A stretch of 64,000 bases of DNA from Lewinella sp. IMCC34183 (GCF_003390915.1 NZ_QMEM01000004.1:372001-436000); one strand, 5' to 3'; positions 27,981-40,643 are shown, counted from the first letter of the stretch. Program-made: numbers and translations. Notes: generated by a model from the sequence alone, not told the origin.

Positions 27981-29129
27981 TCAGGCGCCCACGATACGCA
28001 GCAGTTCCTTCGCGCGGGCGGCCCGCTGCCGGGCTACCGCAACCGTATCGCCCAGGGCGGTCAGGTGGCCCATCTTGCGGAAGGGCCGCGTTTCCGCTTT
28101 TCCGTACAGGTGGGGGTGGACTTCCGGGATGGCCAGTACGTCCATCCAGCCTTCGTACACGGTATCTCCGGTGCTGCCCTCTTCCCCGAGCAGGTTGATC
28201 AGGGCGGCGGGGCGCAGGAGCTGGGGGTCGCCTAACGGCAAGCCGAGTATGGCCCGCAGGTGTTGCTCGTACTGGCTGGTGGCGCAGGCCTCGATGGTGT
28301 GGTGACCGCTGTTGTGGGGGCGGGGGGCTACTTCGTTGACGAGCAACTCCCCGTCCTTGGTCAGGAACAGTTCGACGGCCAGCAGGCCCACGATCTCCAT
28401 ATGCCGGACCACGTCTACGGCCAGTTTGCTGGCGCGACCGTCGGTGTCGCCATCGAGGGCGGCGGGGCATACCAGGAATTCCACCAGGTTGGCCGTGGGG
28501 TGGAATTCCATCTCCACGGTATTGAAGACCTTTATCTCCCCCGTGGCCGAGCGGGCCACGATGACGGCCAGTTCCTTATCGATGTCGGCCAGGTCCTCTA
28601 TCAGGCAGGGACCGTCGAGGAGGTTCTCCTCCAGGTCGCGGTCGTGCAGGATCACCGCCACTCCCTGCCCGTCGTAGCCACCGGTCCGGGTCTTCTGAAC
28701 GAACGGGATAGACACTGCACCTGCGTCCACCGCCCGAATCACCTCCTCCTTGGTGCCGAAGAGCTGAAAGTCGGTGGTCGGGATGCCGTGGTCGGCGTAG
28801 AACTGTTTCTGGAGGCCCTTGTCCTTGATCAGGTCGATCTTGTCGGGCTGGGGGTACACCTTCACGCCCTGCGCTACGAGGTCGTGGAGGGCCCGGGTAT
28901 CGATGTGCTCGATCTCAATGGTGACCACGTCCAGGTTATGGGCGAAGGCCATGACGTCGTCGTAGTCGCGGAAGTTGCCCCGCTCGAAGACGGTGGCGTA
29001 GGGCGCGGCGGGAAAGCCCTCGTCGCGGTCGAGAACGTACACGGGCAGGTGCCACGCGCTGGCCGCCTGACAGAGCATCTTACCGAGCTGACCGCCGCCG
29101 AGGATGCCGATTTTGGGGAAAGTAGACAT
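27981..29129 (-). CDS. purK: 5-(carboxyamino)imidazole ribonucleotide synthase
   Basis: The 382-residue ATP-grasp enzyme begins MSTFPKIGILGGGQLGKML, typical of PurK. Its later motifs (QKTRTGGYDGQGVAV; NEVAPRPHNSGHHT) also match the family. It carboxylates AIR with bicarbonate and ATP in purine synthesis; the partner mutase PurE is not in this window. The start at 29129 was chosen over an in-frame upstream TTG-type start because it matches the family N-terminus and has a promoter box right upstream. It is convergent with the fusion phosphatase (8 bp). Confidence 0.93.
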   Translation of the reverse strand: MSTFPKIGILGGGQLGKMLCQAASAWHLPVYVLDRDEGFPAAPYATVFERGNFRDYDDVMAFAHNLDVVTIEIEHIDTRALHDLVAQGVKVYPQPDKIDLIKDKGLQKQFYADHGIPTTDFQLFGTKEEVIRAVDAGAVSIPFVQKTRTGGYDGQGVAVILHDRDLEENLLDGPCLIEDLADIDKELAVIVARSATGEIKVFNTVEMEFHPTANLVEFLVCPAALDGDTDGRASKLAVDVVRHMEIVGLLAVELFLTKDGELLVNEVAPRPHNSGHHTIEACATSQYEQHLRAILGLPLGDPQLLRPAALINLLGEEGSTGDTVYEGWMDVLAIPEVHPHLYGKAETRPFRKMGHLTALGDTVAVARQRAARAKELLRIVGA

Positions 29130-29133
29130 GCCC

Positions 29134-29141
29134 GAAAGGTA
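29134..29141 (-). promoter_or_regulatory. Promoter -7 box TACCTTTC for purK
   Basis: On the minus strand TACCTTTC, one base off TAnnTTTG, ends 4 nt before the purK ATG, again suggesting a leaderless mRNA. Confidence 0.5.
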
Positions 29142-29226
29142 CGCAAGGCAACACAACCCGGCGTGGATCGCAGCCGCCGCCCTCCTCCGCCGGGGGTCGC
29201 GCTACCGGGAGTGAGCTACCGGTGGA

Positions 29227-29631
29227 TCAGTTTGCTCCCGTGATCTGAAACTTGACGGGCAAATGAAACAGCACCCGTACCGGCTTACCCTTTTGTATCC
29301 CGGGCTCCCAGCGTGCCCCGTTCGCCTCCATTTGCTCGACCGCCGCCAAAGCGACCTCGCCCAGCCCGCCCCCCGGATCCCGAGCGAGCCGAATATTGGA
29401 TATGCTTCCATCCGTTTCTACGATAAAGGTGATCACGGCAAGGCCTTCTTTACCTATTTCTCTGGCCTGCGGCGGGTACGTAATATGTTGATGGATATGT
29501 TCTAGCATGGCCTGGTCCGCGCACGCTTTTCTTTCGGCGTAGGCTTCGAGCTGTCCGCAGGCTTCCGCGCGAAAAAGGGGCATCTGCTCGACGATCTTGA
29601 AGATCTCGTCTTCGGGTAGCTGTTCGTGCAT
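29227..29631 (-). CDS. TonB C-terminal domain protein without membrane anchor
   Basis: The 134-residue product is a TonB C-terminal-type domain (YPPQAREIGKEGLAVITFIVETDG to GKPVRVLFHLPVKF) with a ~50-residue N-terminal part. It is closely similar in sequence to the next upstream gene product but lacks that protein's N-terminal transmembrane helix and signal. It therefore looks like a truncated tandem duplicate. Without an anchor it may stay in the cytoplasm and be non-functional, or its true N-terminus may have been lost. Confidence 0.65.
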   Translation of the reverse strand: MHEQLPEDEIFKIVEQMPLFRAEACGQLEAYAERKACADQAMLEHIHQHITYPPQAREIGKEGLAVITFIVETDGSISNIRLARDPGGGLGEVALAAVEQMEANGARWEPGIQKGKPVRVLFHLPVKFQITGAN

Positions 29632-29703
29632 GCTACTGTGGGTTTAGTTGCTGATTACTACCTGCTTGCCCGTGGACCCGCCGGGGTGGGGCAAACCCCG
29701 CCG

Positions 29704-30219
29704 CTACTCCAGCTTAAAGCGGATCGGCAGGTTGAACTCTACCGGCACCGGCTTTCCCTTTTGCAGTCCGGGCTCCCAGCGGGTATTGTCGTTCTTCATC
29801 TTGCCGACCACCTTCAGGGCCGCCTCGCCGAGACCGGCGCCGGGGTCGCGAACCAGCCGGATATCGGACATCACGCCGTGAGGCTCGATCACGAACCTGA
29901 CCACCGCCATCCCCTGCTTGCCGCGGTCCCTGGCTTCTTTTGGGTACTTGACGTGGTCGTAGACGTAGTCCAGGAGGGCCCGTTCGGCGCAGGGCTTGCG
30001 GTCGGCGTAGTCTTCCAGGTCGCCGCAGTCGGCGCCCGGGAACAGGGGCATCTGCTCCACGACCTTGAACACGTCACGGTCCTTGGCAACTTCCACTTCG
30101 ACAGCGGGTACGGTGGTCACCCGCGGGGCGGTGGGGGTAGCGACAAAAAAGCCAAACAGCAGGGCAACGACGGCCAGCGCGGCACTCAGTCGGAAATAGG
30201 GAGAGTCGAAAGTCTTCAT
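29704..30219 (-). CDS. Membrane-anchored TonB-like protein
   Basis: The 171-residue protein has one N-terminal transmembrane helix (LSAALAVVALLFGFFVA) and then a periplasmic TonB C-terminal domain (YPKEARDRGKQGMAVVRFVIEPHG to GKPVPVEFNLPIRFKLE). No long proline-rich linker is present. The TonB CTD normally contacts TonB-dependent receptors to pass on the energy of the proton gradient, but single small copies such as this often have unknown partners. The gene at 29227-29631 appears to be its duplicate. Confidence 0.75.
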   Translation of the reverse strand: MKTFDSPYFRLSAALAVVALLFGFFVATPTAPRVTTVPAVEVEVAKDRDVFKVVEQMPLFPGADCGDLEDYADRKPCAERALLDYVYDHVKYPKEARDRGKQGMAVVRFVIEPHGVMSDIRLVRDPGAGLGEAALKVVGKMKNDNTRWEPGLQKGKPVPVEFNLPIRFKLE

Positions 30220-30272
30220 AGTGGGTGTTTGAAGTTACGATGCCGCGGACCCGGATTTTGGTGGGCGGACCC

Positions 30273-30308
30273 AAAAAAAACGCCCCCCGGAAGGTATTCC
30301 GGGGGGCG
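30273..30308 (-). terminator. Strong terminator of hppA
   Basis: On the minus strand the 12-bp perfect arms CGCCCCCCGGAA / TTCCGGGGGGCG flank a 4-nt loop and are followed by eight T residues (A-run at 30273-30280 on the plus strand). It lies 25 bp after the hppA stop. Confidence 0.92.
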
Positions 30309-30333
30309 TGTCCTGGCGGACGGTGGCCGCGGC

Positions 30334-32595
30334 TTACAGCAGCGGTGCGATCACCAGCGCCACTACGCTCATCAGCTTGAGCAGAATGTTGAGCGAGGGA
30401 CCGGAGGTGTCCTTGAAGGGGTCACCGACCGTATCGCCGACGACGGCGGCCTTATGGGGCTCGGAACCCTTGTAGTAGACCGTACCCTGAACCGAGGCAC
30501 CCTCCTCGAACATCTTCTTGGCGTTGTCCCAGGCGCCACCGGCGTTACTCTGGAAGATGGCCATCATGACGCCCGCAGAGGTCACGCCGGCCAGCAGGCC
30601 ACCCAGCATCTCGGCACCCACGTCGGCCCCGAACAGGCGCGGCGCGAAGCCGACGACGACGGGCGCGAGTACCGCGATCAGTCCGGGCATCACCATCTCG
30701 CGGATGGAGGCTTCGGTGGAGATCTCCACGCACTTGGCGTAGTCGGCCTTGCCGTCGGCGGCATCGAAGGTGGCCTTATCGGCGGGGGACCATTTCGTCT
30801 CGTCGTGTCCGGAGCGGCGCATCACCTCGAGGGCGGCCTTCAGCTCGGGGATTTCCTGGAACTGCCGGCGTACCTCCTGGATCATATCGTTGGCGGCGCG
30901 GCCCACAGCCTCCATGGAGAAGGCGCTGAAGAGGAAGGGCAGCATGGCCCCGAGGAAGAGGCCGGCCATCACGTAGGGGTTGGCGATGTCGATGCTGGTG
31001 ATGCCGGCCGTCTGCATGAAGGCGGCAAAGAGCGCCAGGGCCGTCAGGGCGGCGGAGCCGATGGCGAAGCCCTTACCGATGGCGGCGGTGGTGTTACCGA
31101 CGGCGTCGAGCTTATCGGTGCGCTCGCGTACCTCCTTGGGCAGGTTGGCCATCTCGGCGATACCGCCGGCGTTGTCGGAGATCGGCCCGTAGGCGTCGAC
31201 CGCCAGCTGGATACCGGTATTGGAGAGCATACCTACGGCGGCGATGGCGATGCCGTAAAGTCCCGCGAAGTAGTACGCGCCGATGATGGCAGCCGCGAGG
31301 ACCAGAATGGGCAGGGCGGTAGAGCGCATACCCACGGCCAGTCCCGCGATGATGTTGGTGGCGGAGCCGGTCAGCGACTGGTCCACGATGCCCTGTACAG
31401 GCTTGGTGCCGGTACCGGTGTAGTGTTCGGTGATGTAGCCGATACCCAGGCCGGCTACGAGGCCCATAATGATGGCGTAGAAGACGCCCATATTGGTATA
31501 GGCGAAGCTGACGGGATCGCCCTGTGGATCGGTCAGCGGCTTGCCCAGTCCGTCGTAGTTGATGGTCCAGCTGTCGGGGAGCAGGGTGGTCACGGCAAAG
31601 AAGGTCAGCACCAGCATGATCGCCGCGGCGATCAGCTCCCCGGTGTTCAGTGCCTTCTGCGGATCGCCACCCTCGCCCACGCGGACGAAGAAGGTGCCGA
31701 CAATGGAGGCTACGATACCTATACCGGCTACCACGAGGGGCAACAGTACGGCGTTGAGGCCGCCGATTTCGCTCTGCGCGAATTCCGGCAACACGATGAA
31801 GGCCGCCCCGATCACCATGGTACCGATGATGGACCCGACGTACGATTCGAAAAGGTCGGCACCCATACCGGCTACGTCGCCCACGTTGTCGCCTACGTTA
31901 TCGGCGATGGTGGCGGGGTTAAGGGGGTGATCTTCGGGGATGCCGGCTTCCACCTTACCCACGAGGTCGGCACCGACGTCGGCGGCCTTGGTGTAGATGC
32001 CGCCGCCCACGCGGGCGAAGAGCGCAATGGAGGAGGCGCCAAAGCTGAATCCGGTAATGACGGTGACCACCCGCACGATGGCCTGCTGCGCTTCCACGGT
32101 CCCGTTGACTACGGTATCCGGGACGAACATGCCCTGGAACACCAGAAAAAGCGCGCCCAGGCCCAGCAGTCCGAGGCCGACCACGCCCAGCCCCATGACC
32201 GAGCCGCCCGCGAAAGCGACGCCGAGGGCCTTGCCTAGGCTTTCCCGGGCGGCGTGGGTAGTACGTACGTTCGCTTTGGTCGCCACGCGCATACCGATGA
32301 AGCCGGCCAGGGCCGAACAGATGGCGCCGAGGATGAAGCTCACGCCGATCATCCAGCTGGAGGTGGCGGCATCGGCGGTGACCATAAGCAGGGCCGCCAC
32401 TACGCCGACGAAGATGGCGAGCACCTTGTACTCCGCCCGCAGGAAGGCCATCGCGCCGTCGGCGATGTTTTCCCCGATGCGGACCATACGCTCGTTACCG
32501 GGGTCTTGCTTACCGACCCAGCTGTAGCGGATCGCCATGAAAATAAGGGCCAGGATACCCAGGACGGGTATTGCCAAGAGTATAGTTGAAACCAT
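30334..32595 (-). CDS. hppA: Membrane-bound ion-translocating pyrophosphatase, K+-dependent type
   Basis: The 753-residue, roughly 16-helix protein has the pyrophosphatase signature motifs, including the substrate loop ([19 protein letters not shown]) and [15 protein letters not shown]. The Ala in NTTAA, where K+-independent enzymes have Lys, indicates a K+-dependent enzyme. Many Bacteroidota members pump Na+ instead of or along with H+; which ion applies here cannot be told with certainty. It couples hydrolysis of PPi to ion export across the inner membrane. Confidence 0.93.
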   Translation of the reverse strand: MVSTILLAIPVLGILALIFMAIRYSWVGKQDPGNERMVRIGENIADGAMAFLRAEYKVLAIFVGVVAALLMVTADAATSSWMIGVSFILGAICSALAGFIGMRVATKANVRTTHAARESLGKALGVAFAGGSVMGLGVVGLGLLGLGALFLVFQGMFVPDTVVNGTVEAQQAIVRVVTVITGFSFGASSIALFARVGGGIYTKAADVGADLVGKVEAGIPEDHPLNPATIADNVGDNVGDVAGMGADLFESYVGSIIGTMVIGAAFIVLPEFAQSEIGGLNAVLLPLVVAGIGIVASIVGTFFVRVGEGGDPQKALNTGELIAAAIMLVLTFFAVTTLLPDSWTINYDGLGKPLTDPQGDPVSFAYTNMGVFYAIIMGLVAGLGIGYITEHYTGTGTKPVQGIVDQSLTGSATNIIAGLAVGMRSTALPILVLAAAIIGAYYFAGLYGIAIAAVGMLSNTGIQLAVDAYGPISDNAGGIAEMANLPKEVRERTDKLDAVGNTTAAIGKGFAIGSAALTALALFAAFMQTAGITSIDIANPYVMAGLFLGAMLPFLFSAFSMEAVGRAANDMIQEVRRQFQEIPELKAALEVMRRSGHDETKWSPADKATFDAADGKADYAKCVEISTEASIREMVMPGLIAVLAPVVVGFAPRLFGADVGAEMLGGLLAGVTSAGVMMAIFQSNAGGAWDNAKKMFEEGASVQGTVYYKGSEPHKAAVVGDTVGDPFKDTSGPSLNILLKLMSVVALVIAPLL

Positions 32596-32726
32596 AAATT
32601 TTAGGGAGATTAACTTGTTTTGAAGAAAGAGGTGAGATCCGTCTTCGATGACAAGCGATCTAGATGGCCGCGAAAAAATCGCGCTTCAAAAGTTCGATGA
32701 TCGAGATTGCGCAGACAAAATAGTAA

Positions 32727-33881
32727 TTATTGCTTTATCAGCTTTCGCAGTGTTTTCCCCGCTTCCGTGGCAAGTTCGAAGTAGTACATTCCGTTTGGTA
32801 AGTCCACCAGGGGAGCCGTGATCCGGTGCGTTCCCGCCCCCCGCTCGGCCGCCGGCCAACTGCCGACCCGTCGGCCCGCGGCGTCGCGCAGCTCCACCGC
32901 TATCCGCCCCGGGCGTAGCATCCGGTAGGTCAGGGTTGCCTCCTCGGTCGCGGGATTAGGGTACAATTCCACGTTCGCCACGCTGGGGTCGGGCCGGTGG
33001 ACGGCCGTAGTTTTGCCCCCCCGCTTGTATAGAAAGGTCGTGGGCCGCTCCTCCGCGTCGAATTCGATCTCGACCACCGGTTCTTTCTCGCCCTCCGCCC
33101 AGAAATAGTAGGTACCCTCCTCCGGCTGCCGGCCCAGGTAGGCCTCGGTGGAGGGGTCGGCCGCCCGTACGATGCCGGTAACGTCGAGGTAGGCGGACTG
33201 CCCCGCCTTCACGTATACACGGGTATCCATTATTTCCACCCGTTTCTCCCGCAGCACGGTGTAGGTATCGCCCTCCAGGGTGAGGCTGCCATAGGCGTCC
33301 ACTACGTCGCTGATTATGCTGGTACTGGTGACGCGGACGGAATCGTAGCTGCGCAGGGCGCTGCCGATGTCGCTCGTGCGTATATCCGCCGGCAGGCTGT
33401 CTACGCTGATGCGTATCTCCCGCACCGACGTTGAGGAAAAGCTGTCGCCGTAGGAGATCCCGGCGCGCCGTACGGCACGCGGCGGTACCAGCGCGGCGGC
33501 GAACACCTCATCGCGGAAGAACGGCAGGGAGCCCACCAGCCCCACGAGCTCAAAGGTCGTGTCCGTACTCCGGTAGTATTCGTAATCGAAGGCCGCCGAA
33601 GTGAGCCGCATCTCCGCCGTGGGGAAGAGGGTGTCGGCCACCACCGCCTCCAGGACCTCGGTGTATTCGGTCCGCAGGTCCGGAAAACCAAAGTCCCAGG
33701 TAAGTGCCTCCCCGGGGGGCTGAAAGACGATACCCTCCCGGTACGCGTCCGTAGCCTGATTCGTGAGCAGGCTGTCCCCGACGACCGGGAAGTAGGCACG
33801 GCCGAGCGTGATTTGGGCACCGACCCCGGAAGTCAGGCCGGCGAGGAGCAGGGAACACAGGAAAGCACGAGTAAGGGACAT
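32727..33881 (-). CDS. Secreted T9SS-sorted protein of unknown function
   Basis: The 384-residue product has a signal peptide (MSLTRAFLCSLLLAGLTSGVGAQ), a beta-rich body of about 280 residues and a T9SS type-A sorting domain (LYPNPATEEATLTYRMLRPG to KTLRKLIKQ). The body matches no family I recognise. It lies 35 bp downstream of the broken phoD-like gene on the same strand and may have been co-transcribed with it. Confidence 0.8.
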   Translation of the reverse strand: MSLTRAFLCSLLLAGLTSGVGAQITLGRAYFPVVGDSLLTNQATDAYREGIVFQPPGEALTWDFGFPDLRTEYTEVLEAVVADTLFPTAEMRLTSAAFDYEYYRSTDTTFELVGLVGSLPFFRDEVFAAALVPPRAVRRAGISYGDSFSSTSVREIRISVDSLPADIRTSDIGSALRSYDSVRVTSTSIISDVVDAYGSLTLEGDTYTVLREKRVEIMDTRVYVKAGQSAYLDVTGIVRAADPSTEAYLGRQPEEGTYYFWAEGEKEPVVEIEFDAEERPTTFLYKRGGKTTAVHRPDPSVANVELYPNPATEEATLTYRMLRPGRIAVELRDAAGRRVGSWPAAERGAGTHRITAPLVDLPNGMYYFELATEAGKTLRKLIKQ

Positions 33882-33916
33882 ATGCGGGGAGATTGGTGTG
33901 GGTGCGCGCGGCGGCG

Positions 33917-35964
33917 TTAACGCTTGACCAGGGGCTGCAGGGTGGTCCCCTGCGGGCTGGCCAGACGAAGATAGTAGGTACCGGCCGGTACATTATCCAG
34001 CCCGGCCGACAGGGTGTACAGTCCGGCCACCTGCCGCCCCGTACGGAAGACGCGGAGCTGCCGGCCGGTCGCATCTAGCAGATCGATGGTCATCGTGCCT
34101 CCCACCGGCAGTGAGTACCTCACGCGGCTGGCGTTGCCGGTAAGGGTTAGGCGCTACCGGCAGTACCGTCGGCCCGGATACGGTAGAGGTCGCGGTTCCC
34201 AGGCCCGGGGGACCGGCCGGGGCGGGCGTATCGGTGCGGGCCTTGCCCGCCGCCGGGGCGTCCGCAGTCTGCAGGTGGTTGCTTACGGCGGCCTTGCGGA
34301 AACCGGCGGCGAAGGTTTCCGTGGTCGACCGTTCCAGGATCGGCGAAGAGAAGTAATCGACCGTGATACTATCCGGCCGCACGTCGAGCACATAGTAGCC
34401 GTGGTCGGAGAGGTTGGCGTATTTCATGTGGGGGTTGGGGACGCCCAGGTTGAGGCCAGGCTTCGGACTTAGCTCGGTGATGAGCTGTTCGGCCAATTGC
34501 TGCGCGACTTCGCGCCCCGTGGCTTCGTCGAAGTTGGCGGCCGAGATACTCGGGATAGCGAATTCCAGCGCCACCGTGCCCGCGCCCGTTTCCGGATCGT
34601 AGGCGGTTGGCGTGTATATCGGTACCCGGCCCAGGGTGCCCTCCGTCCGGAAGGAGAGTTCGTTGGCCGGTACCGCCACCTCGAAAGCGAGAGCCGTATG
34701 GAAGTCGCCGGTCAGGATGACCACGTCATGGATGCCCAGCGAGTCGATCCGGTCGACTATTCGCTGCCGCGCGGCGGGGTAGCCATCCCAGATGTCGAGG
34801 AAGTCGCTTTCCACACTTTCGTATGGCCACTGCAACTGGAGGCCCGCCCAGTCCATGTTGAATTCGGAAAAGATCACCTGGTGACCGATCAGCTTGTACC
34901 GGGCGGTGGAGGAGGCCAGTTGATCCAGAAACCAGGCGCGCTGCTCCTCGCCAAGCAGGGTACGGTCCGCCGCCTGCAGGGCGGGATCACTAACGTCCTA
35001 GATCTGCGCCTCGCGACCCTCCAGGCGGGTTATCCAGCATGATGAGGTCCGCCAGGTCCCCGTAGGAGATCGTGCGGTAAATGCTGCGGTTTCCCGTTTC
35101 GCGGATCGGCAACCGTTCGAAGTAGGCCCGCCGCGACCATTCCTTGCGGTCGGTCCAGCTGCCTTCGTCGCCGGGCTGGTGATTGCTCGCGCCCGTTTCG
35201 TAGCTGTCGTTGGCCGACTCGTGATCGTCCCACACGGAGATGATGGGGTGTTGCTGGTGCAGGTGCCGGAGGTCACTGTCCAGGCGGTAGGTGGAGTAGC
35301 GGTTGCGGTAGTCTTCCAGGCTCACGATTTCCCGGTCCGGCGCTACGATCCGGTCGTCCCAGACTTCGGTGTTTCCGTATTCCCGGTTGGCGTATTCGTA
35401 GATGTAGTCGCCCAGGTGGATCACCGCCTCCAGGTCGTTACGCTCGGCCAGGCGGCCGTAGGCGTTGAAGTAACCGGCCTGAAAGTTGCTGCAACTCACC
35501 ACGCCGAAGCGCAGGTGGTCGGCCGTTGCGCCGGTCGGTGTCGTTTTCGTGCGTCCGGTCAGGGAATCGCGGCCGAGGGCCGAAAAGCTGTAGTAGTAGG
35601 TAGTGGCGGGAGCCAGCCCGTCCACGTCTACCTTGACGGTGTAGTCGGTTTCGCCTTCGATCGTGAAGGTGCCCTCCTGTACCAGGTCTTCCAGTCCGGG
35701 ATCGGTGGCCACGCACCATTCCCCCCTGATGCTCCGCCCGTCGACGGTGTCCGGCGTGACCCGCGTCCAGAAGATCACCCGGTCGGCCAGCGGATCCCCG
35801 GAGGCTACGCCGTGGTAGAAGGGCCGCAGGTCGGCCTCCGCGAGTTGCGGCCGGGCGCCCGTCCAGGGCCGCGTGTGCGTAAAAAGGGTTTGTGCGGGTA
35901 CGCAGGTGCAGTAGAACAGGGCAACTAACAGCGTAGACAGGTAAGCGGGGCGGATAGCAGTGAG
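33917..35964 (-). pseudogene. PhoD-like alkaline phosphatase with T9SS domain, inactivated
   Basis: Read in three frames, the minus strand encodes a signal-like stretch ending CVPAQ, a PhoD N-terminal domain (FYHGVASGDPLADRVIFWTRVTP) and the metallophosphatase core (HLGDYIYEYANREYG; SVWDDHESANDSYE). The late motifs (LTGDFHTALAFEV) and a T9SS sorting domain ending TLQPLVKR follow. Three lesions break it: a frameshift near 35027-35034, an in-frame TAG at 34998-35000 (before DVSDP), and a frameshift near 34141-34149 at the start of the sorting domain. No ordinary start codon precedes the signal stretch. PhoD enzymes cleave phosphodiesters and monoesters. Sequencing error could explain one lesion, hardly all. 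Confidence 0.82.
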
Positions 35965-36044
35965 GTCTCCGGTAAGGTAAGGTGTGGCGGGCAGGCGCCT
36001 GCCCCCGGGCGAAAGTGGCTGCTCCGGTATTTCTCTAAAGCCCC

Positions 36045-36052
36045 TATATTTG
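36045..36052 (+). promoter_or_regulatory. Promoter -7 box TATATTTG of the methionine operon
   Basis: TATATTTG is a perfect TAnnTTTG match. Transcription should start around 36057-36060, so the RNA would begin with the hairpin at 36061 followed by the riboswitch. Confidence 0.75.
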
Positions 36053-36060
36053 TGCCCCAT

Positions 36061-36084
36061 CCCGCAGCCGTGCGGGCTTTTTTT
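36061..36084 (+). promoter_or_regulatory. Terminator-like hairpin at the 5' end of the riboswitch leader
   Basis: CCCGC-AGCCGT-GCGGG-C is followed by seven T residues, exactly like an intrinsic terminator. It lies between promoter and aptamer, with no plus-strand gene upstream to terminate. The last four T of the run are also the 5' strand of the aptamer's closing helix. The arm CCCGC recurs in the aptamer's 3' hairpin (36169-36183). It may act as an attenuator, protect the 5' end, or form an alternative fold. Confidence 0.6.
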
Positions 36085-36193
36085 ATAACGAAGGGTGGAG
36101 AGATCAGGCTCTGCGAAACCCTGGCAACCACTTTCCCGATGGCTTGGGAAAAAAGGTGCCAACGCCTGTCCCGCTTGGCGGGAAACTATAAAA
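36081..36193 (+). promoter_or_regulatory. SAM-I-clan (S-box) riboswitch
   Basis: The leader has the S-box core: AGGGTGGAGAGATC, AGGCTCTGCGAAACC, CTGGCAACC and GGTGCCAACGCCTG in order, matching the conserved P2/J/P3 core that binds S-adenosylmethionine. The closing helix is TTTTATA (36081-36087) with TATAAAA (36187-36193). A TCCCGC-TTG-GCGGGA hairpin precedes its 3' strand. The start codon of the first gene follows by 10 nt, so control of translation initiation is plausible. Upstream of met genes it should reduce expression when SAM is plentiful. Confidence 0.88.
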
Positions 36194-36203
36194 TCATACT
36201 GCC

Positions 36204-39034
<2,831 letters not shown>

Positions 39035-39054
39035 TCATCCATAATTGACGAATC

Positions 39055-39525
39055 ATGACCCCCGATCTATACAAGGACCAGTACGAGGTGCTGCACGGCC
39101 AGATGCCGATGTACGGCAAGGGTGTGCAGGAGAGCCTGGAGCCTATCCCGGAAGAGGATTTTCACCGGCCGGTAGGGCACCGTACCATCGCACAGCTCGT
39201 GGCGCACATAGTGGCCTGGCGTCGCAACACTGCCCTGCGACTGCAGAAAAAGCCCCGCCCACAGATCGAACTGGGCTCACCCGTGGACTGGCCGGACTAC
39301 TCCGGGAAAACCAAGGCGGAGATGCTGGATGAACTGGCCGAGACCAAGGAGGAGATGCTGCAGGCCCTCGATGCGTTTGACTACGGTAGCCTGGAAGAGA
39401 AGGTACACCCCGACCACTACTACCACTACCGTCACGTGATCGACGGGGCCATACAGCACGACGTATACCACCTGGGACAGATCAACCTGATCGCCAGTGT
39501 GTTGCGCTTCGGTCGAAACCAATAA
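39055..39525 (+). CDS. DinB-family putative metal-dependent hydrolase/transferase
   Basis: This 156-residue four-helix protein has the DinB metal triad: His51 (LVAHIVAW), His135 and His139 (HDVYHLGQ). Characterised relatives are thiol-dependent (bacillithiol- or mycothiol-type) S-transferases or maleylpyruvate isomerases. It lies between metY (20 bp) and metX (17 bp), so it is co-transcribed with methionine synthesis genes, possibly handling a low-molecular-weight thiol. Confidence 0.85.
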   Translation: MTPDLYKDQYEVLHGQMPMYGKGVQESLEPIPEEDFHRPVGHRTIAQLVAHIVAWRRNTALRLQKKPRPQIELGSPVDWPDYSGKTKAEMLDELAETKEEMLQALDAFDYGSLEEKVHPDHYYHYRHVIDGAIQHDVYHLGQINLIASVLRFGRNQ

Positions 39526-39542
39526 TCCCAGAACCGCTTCCC

Positions 39543-40643
39543 TTGACGCGCTACCTGTACATCGAACACCCCTTCCAGCTGGAGTCTGGCTCGGTACTGC
39601 CCAACCTCACCGCGGCCTACGACACCTTCGGTACGCTGAACGCGGCCCGCGATAACGTCATCTGGATCTGCCACGCCCTGACCGCCAACAGCGACTGCGA
39701 AGACTGGTGGCCGGGACTGGTGGGGCCGGGCTGCACCATTGACCCGGAACGCTACTTCATCGTGTGCGTCAATATGCTGGGCAGTACCTACGGCAGCAGC
39801 AGCCCGCGCAGCCAAAACCCCGCCACGGGCCGGGCCTACGGGCTCGAGTTTCCGCTGGTGACCACCAAGGACAACGCCCGCTTCTTCTCGCTGGTCGCCA
39901 ACTACCTGGGTATCGGCCGCGTGCGCTTACTTATGGGCGGCAGCATGGGCGGGCAGCATGCCCTGGAGTGGGCCAGCCTGGAGCCCGACCGCTTCGACCT
40001 GCTGTGCGTACTGGCCACCAACGCCCGCCACTCGGCCTGGGGAATCGCTTTCAACGAGAGCCAGCGGATGGCCATGCGGGCCGATCCGACCCTCGGTACG
40101 GACGCGCCCGACGCCGGCAAGGCCGGCCTGGAAGCCGCCCGCGCCGTCGCCATGCTCTCCTACCGCCACTACCGGACCTACGTGGGTACCCAATCGGAGG
40201 AGGAAGCCGACAAGTACGACGACTACCGCGCCAGCAGCTACCAACGGTACCAGGGCTACAAGTTGTGGAAGCGGTTCGACCCCGTATGCTACTACGCCCT
40301 ATCCCGGGGCATGGATAGCCACGACGTGGGTCGGGGCCGCGGGGGCGTAGCCTCCGCGCTGGGCCGGATCAAGGCCCCTACCCTGGTCATCAGTATCGAC
40401 ACCGACATCCTCTTCCCGATCGAGGAGCAGGCCGTGATCAGCCGGCACATTCCTAACAGCCGCCTGGAAGTGATGCACTCCGACTACGGTCACGACGGCT
40501 TTCTGACGGAGGCGGTAAAGATCGGGGAGTTCCTGAGCGATTTCCTGGGAGATCAGCTGCGGATCGACGCTACGACCAAGCGGGCCTTTACCGATGCCCT
40601 CACGGGACGGAAGTTCGCGGTACCGGGGTCGGAGGAGGTTTAG
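39543..40643 (+). CDS. metX: Homoserine O-acetyltransferase
   Basis: This 366-residue alpha/beta hydrolase has the MetX nucleophile elbow GGSMGG (Ser134), the late aspartate region (SIDTDILFP) and the catalytic His (SDYGHDGFL). It transfers acetyl from acetyl-CoA to homoserine, the first committed step to methionine. The start appears to be TTG (39543); no ATG precedes the conserved YIEHPFQLESG. It is the last gene of the SAM-regulated operon; the repeat array begins at its stop codon. Confidence 0.93.
   Translation: MTRYLYIEHPFQLESGSVLPNLTAAYDTFGTLNAARDNVIWICHALTANSDCEDWWPGLVGPGCTIDPERYFIVCVNMLGSTYGSSSPRSQNPATGRAYGLEFPLVTTKDNARFFSLVANYLGIGRVRLLMGGSMGGQHALEWASLEPDRFDLLCVLATNARHSAWGIAFNESQRMAMRADPTLGTDAPDAGKAGLEAARAVAMLSYRHYRTYVGTQSEEEADKYDDYRASSYQRYQGYKLWKRFDPVCYYALSRGMDSHDVGRGRGGVASALGRIKAPTLVISIDTDILFPIEEQAVISRHIPNSRLEVMHSDYGHDGFLTEAVKIGEFLSDFLGDQLRIDATTKRAFTDALTGRKFAVPGSEEV

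Noticed and set aside
29626-32238. 870-codon plus-strand frame opposite hppA and the TonB-like genes
   Set aside because: It spans three real minus-strand genes and a terminator; the composition is typical of an antisense shadow.
35989-36004. 16-bp palindrome GGGCAGGCGCCTGCCC as an operator
   Set aside because: It is a single GC-rich palindrome with no second copy and no positional relation to a promoter; chance is likely in GC-rich DNA.
36061-36084. Hairpin with T-run as terminator of an upstream gene
   Set aside because: No plus-strand gene lies upstream within the preceding ~8 kb, and a perfect promoter box sits directly before it, so it belongs to the riboswitch leader.
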